Positions 1 to 5,508 of a DNA stretch of 7,750 bases are shown here, piece by piece. The notes beneath the pieces are model-generated. The model had not been told where the DNA came from. It was given only the letters and a program-made list of their open reading frames with translations, and ran no database searches. Position numbers and translations under genes: made by a program. This DNA is from Bryobacterales bacterium. Lineage in GTDB: Bacteria; Acidobacteriota; Terriglobia; Bryobacterales; Bryobacteraceae. Location of the stretch: assembly GCA_003132865.1 (NCBI GenBank), contig PKYZ01000560.1, positions 1 through 7,750 on the forward strand, written 5' to 3'. Position 1 is the first letter of the stretch; the number at the start of each line of letters is the position of its first letter.

Positions 1-70
1 CACTGATCTTGGCACAGAGGGCGTGGGTACCGGCAACCGCCCATGGCGAGGGAGCAAAACGATTGACCAT
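1..70 (-). CDS. Start of an unidentified gene, runs off the left edge
   Basis: An ATG at 70-68 is preceded by a strong Shine-Dalgarno sequence, AAGGAG at 84-79, with an 8-base spacer. The visible 23 codons begin MVNRFAPSPWAVAG and stay open to the window edge. This is too short to recognise a family. The frame differs from that of the TPR kinase tail, which also remains open here, so one of the two readings is probably artefactual in the overlap. The well-placed ribosome binding site is the only evidence for the start. The gene would be the third member of the minus-strand sigma/kinase unit. Confidence 0.45.
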   Translation of the reverse strand, partial: MVNRFAPSPWAVAGTHALCAKIS

Positions 71-1795
71 AATTGGGTCTCCTTCTACACACGCGACAAC
101 GTTCACCAAAAACGATCAACTGATTCAAAAACTCTTCGCAGGGCCCCGATTGTTCATCCGCAGGTTGCCCAACGCCGGCGTTGCAGGCTGCGAGGGAACG
201 CGCTGCTTCGCGCGCATTCCCGCACACAAATCCGTCGGGGCTCAACGCGGCATCGTGTCCGATGCGCTTCCGGTTTTCCAGACTTTCCCCGTAGTAGCCT
301 TGCGCGCGCTGCATGCGCGAGATCCGTTCCGTTCCTGGGAGCTTTCTGCTGGAAGCTTCCAGCATGCATAAATTCCCAAGGCCGGAATACGCATCGGCCA
401 AGGTGTAGGGCGCTTGCGGGTCCCCCTGCTCCGAGGCAAACGGGCGGGCCAAAGAAATGGCCTGCTCATAGACGGCGCGCGCCGGTTCGATTCGTCCGAG
501 GCGCGCCAGCACGGAGCCTTCTTGGACGTGCACCGCCGCCACATGGAGGAAGGCCTTACGGTCGGCTGGTTGAGATGCCAGGGAGCCGAAGATCTTAAGC
601 GATTCGCCGTAGCTCCTGAGCGCCCCTACGAGATCGCCTTTCCTCGCCAGCGCTTCTCCCATCGCAACATGATGCAAGGCGGCCCCAGATCGAAAATCGC
701 TCGAAGACGATTCGCGCGCAGGCAACCGCCTGATGATATCGCCGCCTCTCTCCAATAGCTTCAGCCCCTTTGCGACCCTTCCCGTACGAGCGAGGGTGCT
801 TCCGATTGCCATGTACGCTCCGGCCAGATCTCCCTGCAGCAAAGCATTTTGCGGATCGGCGGCCGCCAACGGCGCTACCATCGTGTAACCTTGACGATAC
901 GTCCTGAGCGCGGCAGCCAAGTCTCCTTGCATGCTCCGGATCTCGCCCTGCTCGAAAAGAACAAACGCCATCTCACGTCTCACGGCCGCGTCCGTTTGGT
1001 CGGCGGTAAGCGCTTCAAACTTGCGCAATGACTCCCGGTTCAACCGTAGGGCTTCGCTCCATCGACCGAACCTGGCAAGGTTGCCGCAGATCTCGGTTTC
1101 GAGCACTGCCAAGCTGCGCAGCGCACCCCGGTCTCCCGCTTTGCTCTTAAGAATGGCGCTGTGGATGGCATATGCTTTCTCGAGATAGCCAAGAGCCTCC
1201 CGAGTCTGTCCAGCGTTATCGAGGAGAGTCGCCAGCGACCCGTACTCGCGTGACAGCTCTCTTTTCACTCGCGGATAGTCCGGCCATTTGTTTTGCAGCC
1301 CTTCGGAGATGGCGATCGCCTTGGACAGATGCGCGGCCGCATCCCCGCCGACGTTGGCTGACATGTTGCCGACCAGCCGGTCTCCATACGCCATATTGAG
1401 CTGGTCTTCGACGTTGCTGGGATCGACTCCAGCCACTTCGGTCCAAAGCGCGGCGGCTTTCTGGGCGCTTGCCAGGGCGGCCTTAGGGTCGCCCAGACTG
1501 GCGCTGAACTGATCTCCCTGAATGATTGCGAGCCGCCGATAGGCCTCCGCCAGCTCGCGCTTCAGCGAGGTGTCGTTGCCGGCCTCCTTGAAGAGGCTAT
1601 CCAAATACTCGGCCGCGCGATCCACCAGCAGCTTTCTGGCGGGCGTGGAGCCTGCCAGATTTTGAATGGAGTCGTGCAACTCGAAGATCAGCGAGTTGGC
1701 AAGCTTGCGGACATCGGCGAAGCGCCTCTTCGCGCGCGCCCGCTGGGCTTCGGCGATGCGCGCCTCCCGCACCGCGATCCACAGGCCGGCAATTA
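1..1795 (-). pseudogene. TPR (sensor) half of the Ser/Thr kinase, separated by a frameshift
   Basis: This frame is open without a stop from the break at about 1793 to the window edge and continues the kinase encoded at 2962-1793. It begins with the rest of the membrane helix (IAGLWIAVREARIAEAQ) and a short coiled segment. Next comes the block FADVRKLANSLIFELHDSI...LAGSTPARKLLVDRAAEYLDSL, the conserved start of the extracytoplasmic part in Acidobacteriota PknB-TPR kinases. About 450 residues of TPR-like helical pairs follow, for example AALASAQKAAALWTEVAG, GDLAAALRTYRQGYTMVAP, GDLVGALRSYGESLKIFGS and RIEPARAVYEQAISLARPF. Family-like sequence ends near REAARSLAACNAGVG (about 165-210). The remaining codons to position 1 overlap a likely downstream gene and look non-native, so the true stop was perhaps lost by another small indel. 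Known role of such tails: protein interaction or sensing. Without the kinase half, independent translation is doubtful because no good start is seen at the break. Confidence 0.75.
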
Positions 1796-2962
1796 GAGCA
1801 CCAGAACCAACGCGGCCGCGATCGCGCTCTTTTTGTTCCGCCGCACAAATCTGGAAGCGCGGTAGGACAACTTATCGGGTCTCGCACTTACCGGCAATCC
1901 TTCCAAACAGCGGCGGAGATCGTCCGAGAACCGCTCGACGGAGGAGTATCGCCGCTGCGGCTCTTTCTGTTGCGCTTTGATCACCACGGTATCGAGATCG
2001 CCCGAGAGCGTGCGTCGCAACTTCGGAGAGACAGAGCTTGGCTTTGCGGGTTCCGTCTGGCAAATCGCGGTAGCGATCTCATAGGCCGCACCCGTTCCGG
2101 GATACGGCAGTCGACCGGTCAGCAAGACATACAGCACCACTCCGAGCGAATAGACATCGGTAGCCGTGGTGATCGGTTCGCCTCGTACCTGTTCCGGGCT
2201 GGCGTACTCGATCGTCAGCATCCGCATCATGGGCGCGGTAGGTTCCGGGGCTCCAGGGAAGTTCTCCGGATCGAGAATCTTTGCGATTCCGAAGTCCAGC
2301 AGCTTCGGCACGCCGTCCGAGGTTACTAATATGTTGCCGGGCTTCAGGTCGCGATGCACGATCAGGTTCTGGTGGGCGTGCTGCACCGCGGGGCACACAG
2401 TGCGGAACAGGGTCAGCTTCTTGGCGATGGAAAGATCGCGCTCCCGGCAATAGCGGTCGATGGGAACGCCGTGTACCAGCTCCATTACAAAGTACGGGGT
2501 GTTCTCTTCGGAGCCGCCATCGAGCAGCCGTGCGATGTTGGGGTGGTCGAGATTGGCCAGGATCTGCCGCTCGGCGCGGAATCGCGCGAGTGTGAGAGCG
2601 GAACCCACACCCCCGCGGATCACCTTGATCGCAACTTGCTTTTCATATTGTCGATCGGCGCGCACCGCGCGATAGACGGCTCCCATTCCGCCTTCCGCGA
2701 TCTGTTCCAGGATTTGATAGGGGCCGATCGTCCGTCCGGTCCACGTGTGGTCGCCAGTCCACTCCGGGCCGACGAGCGCCGCTGCCGGAACCGTCAGGAA
2801 ATTGGTGTCGGCCCGCTCGAAGGATGCGAGCAGCGAGTCAACGTACTTGCGCAGCTCCGGATCCGGGCAGGCGCGATCCAGGTACGGCTGGCGCTCGGAA
2901 AGCGGCAGGTCCATCACCGATTCGACGACGCTTCGCATCTGGTTCCATGGCACCTGCGTCAT
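1793..2962 (-). CDS. PknB-family Ser/Thr protein kinase, truncated by frameshift after the kinase domain
   Basis: This is a Hanks-type kinase of 389 residues when started at the ATG at 2962-2960 (MTQVPWNQMRS). That ATG overlaps the sigma factor stop as ATGA, and the N-terminus matches the usual short helical lead of this family. An in-frame ATG at 3016 would lie inside the sigma gene. Visible motifs: a glycine loop AEGGMGAVY at about residue 90, with the first glycine replaced by alanine; VAIK Lys113; helix-C Glu131; HRDLKPGN with Asp205; DFG Asp223; SPE at 255-257; TDVYSLG Asp269. All catalytic residues are present. The frame stops with SAIAAALVLVL and a stop codon at 1795-1793, in the middle of a transmembrane helix. 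The next frame continues the helix and the TPR tail. Adding one C (CTCTA to CTCCTA) would restore a protein of about 930 residues. If the break is real, the product is a soluble or loosely anchored kinase without its sensor. Confidence 0.88.
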   Translation of the reverse strand: MTQVPWNQMRSVVESVMDLPLSERQPYLDRACPDPELRKYVDSLLASFERADTNFLTVPAAALVGPEWTGDHTWTGRTIGPYQILEQIAEGGMGAVYRAVRADRQYEKQVAIKVIRGGVGSALTLARFRAERQILANLDHPNIARLLDGGSEENTPYFVMELVHGVPIDRYCRERDLSIAKKLTLFRTVCPAVQHAHQNLIVHRDLKPGNILVTSDGVPKLLDFGIAKILDPENFPGAPEPTAPMMRMLTIEYASPEQVRGEPITTATDVYSLGVVLYVLLTGRLPYPGTGAAYEIATAICQTEPAKPSSVSPKLRRTLSGDLDTVVIKAQQKEPQRRYSSVERFSDDLRRCLEGLPVSARPDKLSYRASRFVRRNKKSAIAAALVLVL

Positions 2963-3549
2963 ACCGCCTCGCGGTCCCCCATAGCGTGATAGAGCCAGAC
3001 CTTCGCCGCTCTCCATTGGCGCTGCACGGTGGCCGTCGAGATGCCCAACACTTCGGAAATCTCTTCGTTGGACAAACCCCCAAAAAACCTCAATTCGACA
3101 ACCTTGCCGGCGCGCGCGTCAATCTGTTCGAACTCGGTGAGCACCTGGTCCAGCAGCACCAGGTTCCGGTCGGGCCGCTCTATGGCCTCAAGGGCTTCGT
3201 CAAGCTGGAGACGGGGCGCGGCCGCGCCGCGCTTGGCCGAGTGGGCGGCTTTGGCGTGATCCACCAGAATTCGCCGCATCATCTGTGAAGCGATTCCAAA
3301 AAAATGCGCCCGGCTCTTCCAGGGGGTCTTCTGATCCACCAGGCGCAGATAGGCTTCGTGAACCAGGCCAGTGGTCTGTAAAGTGTGACCCGGCCCCTCG
3401 CGGCGCATATGATGGCGCGCCAGACGCCGCAACTCGTCATAAATGAGCGGCATCAGAATGAGCGGCATCAGCGCATCGAGGGCGGTCTGATCGCCACGAC
3501 TCCAGTCGAGGAGTGGTTGCGTGACCGGGCCTACTTCCTGTCCACTCAC
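2959..3549 (-). CDS. ECF-type sigma-70 factor (TIGR02999-like), partner of the adjacent kinase
   Basis: This 196-residue RNA polymerase sigma factor starts with GTG at 3549-3547. An AGGGA ribosome site lies at 3560-3556 and an in-frame TAG at 3561-3559, so no longer start is possible. Region 2 runs from about residue 13 to 100 (YDELRRLARHHMRRE, then LVHEAYLRLVDQ, then the FFGIASQMMRRILVDHAKA stretch). Region 4 covers about 130-190, with the helix-turn-helix LSNEEISEVLGISTATVQRQW. At the place of the acidic DAED of ordinary ECF factors, region 2.2 reads QTTG (residues 58-61). This is the feature known for sigma factors that need phosphorylation on threonine by a linked kinase. A perfect 15-bp tandem duplication gives LMPLI twice (27-36) where relatives have it once. 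No anti-sigma gene is visible. The stop overlaps the kinase start, so the two are translationally coupled. Confidence 0.93.
   Translation of the reverse strand: MSGQEVGPVTQPLLDWSRGDQTALDALMPLILMPLIYDELRRLARHHMRREGPGHTLQTTGLVHEAYLRLVDQKTPWKSRAHFFGIASQMMRRILVDHAKAAHSAKRGAAAPRLQLDEALEAIERPDRNLVLLDQVLTEFEQIDARAGKVVELRFFGGLSNEEISEVLGISTATVQRQWRAAKVWLYHAMGDREAV
3442..3471. repeat. Perfect 15-bp tandem duplication inside the sigma factor gene
   Basis: The unit AATGAGCGGCATCAG occurs at 3442-3456 and again at 3457-3471 without mismatch. Read on the minus strand it encodes the pentapeptide LMPLI twice, in frame, in the first helix region of sigma region 2 just before YDELRRLARHH. The perfect identity suggests a recent slippage event. 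Confidence 0.95.
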
Positions 3550-3596
3550 GGGAGATCCCTAACTACATAGTCCTTGATCGAGCTCTGCTTCGTCTC

Positions 3597-3731
3597 ATGG
3601 CATTTGTGCGGATCATCACGATTGCAGGAATCGGAGCCACCGGTGGATCGGCATGGTTTTACTTTTTAGTCGGCCACGATTTGGAATTCCATGAGCCTCA
3701 GTGCACCGGCTCTGGGTGCAAAATGGCGTGA
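3597..3731 (+). CDS. Possible small membrane protein, 44 residues
   Basis: An ATG-to-TGA frame of 45 codons lies 47 bases from, and divergent to, the sigma factor start. The predicted peptide starts MAFVRIITIAGIGATGGS, continues with the aromatic stretch AWFYFLVG, and ends in a polar tail with CTGSGC (two cysteines four residues apart) and KMA. A positively charged residue before a hydrophobic run fits a single membrane segment with the tail outside, where the two cysteines could form a disulfide. Against it, there is no good ribosome binding site ahead of the ATG and the frame is short enough to arise by chance. I do not recognise a family. Confidence 0.25.
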   Translation: MAFVRIITIAGIGATGGSAWFYFLVGHDLEFHEPQCTGSGCKMA

Positions 3732-3792
3732 ACCGCGCCGCCGATCCGCAAAATGCTTGCACTCGGGCGTTGACGTGAAATTCTGGCTGGTC

Positions 3793-3804
3793 ATCTGATC
3801 AGAT
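3793..3804. promoter_or_regulatory. 12-bp perfect palindrome, possible operator
   Basis: ATCTGATCAGAT is a perfect dyad, 17 bases after a TTGACG hexamer (3770-3775) and about 170 bases ahead of the NBR1-Ig gene. Its position fits an operator in the divergent promoter region, but a 12-bp palindrome can occur by chance. Confidence 0.2.
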
Positions 3805-3939
3805 TCGCCACGGAACCGCACGTTAGATAGCGAGGACGGGATTACAAGTCATCGGGCGGTGGATGCCAGATCAACAAAAGACGGTGTGCTGGCCGATCAT
3901 TCTTGCCCCTCCCCAAACCACGAAAATCGCTTCAATCAC

Positions 3940-3963
3940 CGGCACTAAGGTGCCGAAGAGGAG
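3940..3963 (+). promoter_or_regulatory. Leader hairpin plus Shine-Dalgarno of the NBR1-Ig gene
   Basis: CGGCAC at 3940-3945 and GTGCCG at 3950-3955 form a perfect 6-bp stem with a TAAG loop. The stem ends two bases before the ribosome binding site GAGGAG (3958-3963), which sits 8 bases ahead of the ATG at 3972. The strong Shine-Dalgarno sequence fixes the gene start. The hairpin is small and leaves the site exposed, so a regulatory role is only possible. Confidence 0.45.
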
Positions 3964-3971
3964 AAACACGA

Positions 3972-4826
3972 ATGAAAGTTATAATCAACACTCAATCGCT
4001 CGTTCTAGGAGAGTGCCTTATGATAGTAGCAGCCAACGCTCCGGCCTATACGCGGACCACCACGGCTTTCGCCTCGTTCCACGTACGGTACCCCCTCAGC
4101 TCCGTACAGAACCCGTATAGTTGTCTTGCCGGAAACTATGGCGCGGTCGTCAACCAGTGCGGTTACCAAGTCGGGCTAATGTTCGATCTGCCCGTGGATG
4201 GATCAAACACCTATGCTATTGCTGTCCAAAACTTTGCCTTGGGGAACGGATTCCTGGGCGGTCCAACCTGTTATGCATGGACGTATGATGGTAATGGAAA
4301 CGGCGCCGACGGAACCAGCGGTACGTTCATTCCCAGGGCCGCGCAAACCCTGACATTCACCACCGCGGTGGTGTCCAACCCAACGAAGCTATCGCATTGC
4401 TCTGCGACGTGCCGAGCGGATCGGGCATCAGTTCACTTAGTGTTTCTATTCCCGGTAACGCCGCGCAGTTCGTGTCGCAGTCGGTGCCTTCCGGCATGGC
4501 TCCTGGTCAGGCCTATGCCGTATCGGTCACGATGAGGAACACGGGCGAGACCACGTGGTTGCCTTCCACGAACTATCACCTGGGCTCGCAGGATCCACAA
4601 GACAGTACAACATTGTACAACATGGCGATTGGATCGTGTCGGCTTGACTTCGCCTGTGCCGCCAGGAGCGGAAGCTGTATTCAATTTTACAGTGACCGAT
4701 CCTAACGCGGTCGGAACTTTTCCTTTTCAATGGCGGATGGTGCAGGACGGAGTGGCATGGTTCGGCGACTTTACGCCAACTGTCACTTTTACAAACGAAT
4801 GCGACGCACAGAACCATTGCCGGTAA
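3972..4826 (+). pseudogene. Secreted protein with NBR1-type Ig-like domain, broken by two frameshifts
   Basis: The start at 3972 follows GAGGAG by 8 bases. The N-terminus (MKVIINTQSLVLG...LMIVAANAPA) is a Sec signal peptide with an unusual Glu14 in its core. A cysteine-containing beta-rich region follows (SSVQNPYSCLAGNYGAVVNQCG; Cys51, 63 and 100; AYAWTYDG-like stretch near 101). At 4380-4382 the frame shifts by -1; one extra C would give SNPNEAIALLC. The second frame carries DVPSGSGISSLSVSIPGN and the start of an Ig-like domain (VPSGMAPGQAYAVSVTMRN, then TGETTWLPSTNYHLGSQDPQD). At 4605-4623 a 10-bp duplication shifts the frame back. The rest (LDRVGLTSPVPPGAEAVF, then FQWRMVQDGVAWFGDFTP) completes the domain, ending at 4826. 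Restored length is about 285 residues. The Ig-like fold (N_BRCA1_IG type) is common at the end of exported bacterial proteins and is thought to mediate binding. As written, translation ends at 4535, so the gene is probably inactive. Confidence 0.8.
4605..4623. repeat. 9-bp direct repeat (10-bp period) that causes a +1 frameshift
   Basis: GTACAACAT occurs at 4605-4613 and 4615-4623, separated by a single T. Removing one 10-base period gives codons for DSTTWRLDRVGL, which matches the family pattern (PQDxTTWxxxRVxL) and joins the two frames exactly. The duplication therefore accounts for the frame change in the NBR1-Ig gene. Confidence 0.85.
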
Positions 4827-5508
4827 CAGGCAAGCTAGCGTACGGGAACAGTACTCTCCGCTATTCTTGCCTTGATTGTCATTCTTTATTCGGTAGGTCC
4901 ATTCTCGACATGTCTCACGTCGAGAATGGACCCGTAACGACGTATGACGTCCTGGCGGCGAAGGTTGGCGAATCTGAAGAGCATTGATCGCAAGCACGCT
5001 CGACCCTCGGCCCTTGAGCATTCAGACGCGTCCTGAATTCATTTCCGGGGGTAAGAGGAAGCTAAAGCTTTCGAAAGGGTTTGACGCTTTAGAAATTCTC
5101 GCTGACTGTCGGGTTGTGCACCAGCCACGTCGCTCCGGTCCCCCTCGTGCGCTAGCCTCGTACCTCGTCGAGAACGCAAACCATCCAGGATCCATCCCTC
5201 CTGAAGTACTTTTGGGGAACGCCTTTGTCCTATCCAATCCGCGAGATCGGACCGTGCCCGACAATTCAGCTTCAGACTCCGCTGCGGGCGCGACCGGCGT
5301 CGATCTTGTTGGACCTTGTTACGCGGTCTCGCAGAAGCAGGTCTTGTCACGCCACATCCGGTGCACGGGGCTCAGGGCAGGGTCGTCGAAAACATCCCTC
5401 AAATGCGCCTGACACGAATTAACCACTTCGTGGCACTCCCGGTGATCATAAGTCGACGCGAATATCGCGTTCTCTGGTAGGCCGTCCTGGCCAGAGAAAG
5501 GAAACTCG
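4827..5508. other. Intergenic stretch without a convincing gene
   Basis: About 680 bases lie between the broken NBR1-Ig gene and the GloVer gene. A plus-strand frame starting with TTG is open at 4984-5412 (142 residues) and minus-strand frames are open at 5264-5022, 5350-5039 and 5534-5319. None has a good ribosome site or recognisable motif, and they overlap each other. The clear structure is the hairpin at 4896-4932. A weaker 7-bp inverted repeat (CTAAAGC at 5062-5068, GCTTTAG at 5086-5092) is also present. The stretch may hold the remains of a lost gene. Confidence 0.5.
4896..4932. repeat. Perfect 14-bp inverted repeat with 9-base loop
   Basis: GGTCCATTCTCGAC at 4896-4909 and GTCGAGAATGGACC at 4919-4932 are exact reverse complements around the loop ATGTCTCAC. 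The stem would be very stable in RNA of either strand. No T-run follows on either side, so it is not a standard intrinsic terminator. It lies 70 bases after the end of the NBR1-Ig gene. It could be a factor-assisted terminator, a REP-like element or the scar of a mobile element. Confidence 0.9.

Larger units (their letters stand above)
3550..3971. other. Divergent intergenic region between sigma factor and NBR1-Ig gene
   Basis: About 420 bases separate the minus-strand sigma gene from the plus-strand secreted-protein gene. It must hold promoters for both directions. It contains a possible 44-codon ORF (3597-3731), a TTGACG hexamer at 3770-3775 without a convincing -10 partner, a 12-bp palindrome at 3793-3804 and a small hairpin at 3940-3955. 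I see no tRNA, riboswitch or other recognised RNA. Confidence 0.6.

Noticed and set aside
23..598. A 191-codon plus-strand open frame rich in Arg, Pro and Ala
   Set aside because: It is antisense to the TPR tail and has the composition typical of a shadow frame in GC-rich DNA.
1790..1805. Programmed -1 ribosomal frameshift joining kinase and TPR halves
   Set aside because: There is no X XXY YYZ slippery heptamer before the stop and no clear downstream pseudoknot; a missing C is simpler.
2354..2989. A 211-codon plus-strand open frame
   Set aside because: It lies antisense to the kinase gene, whose motifs are unmistakable; the plus-strand protein shows no recognisable domain.
2962..3016. Upstream kinase start at the ATG of 3016
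   Set aside because: It would overlap the sigma gene by 58 bases and add a non-family extension; the ATG at 2962 gives the usual ATGA coupling and N-terminus.
4896..4932. Intrinsic terminator
   Set aside because: The stem is strong but no run of T follows it on either strand.
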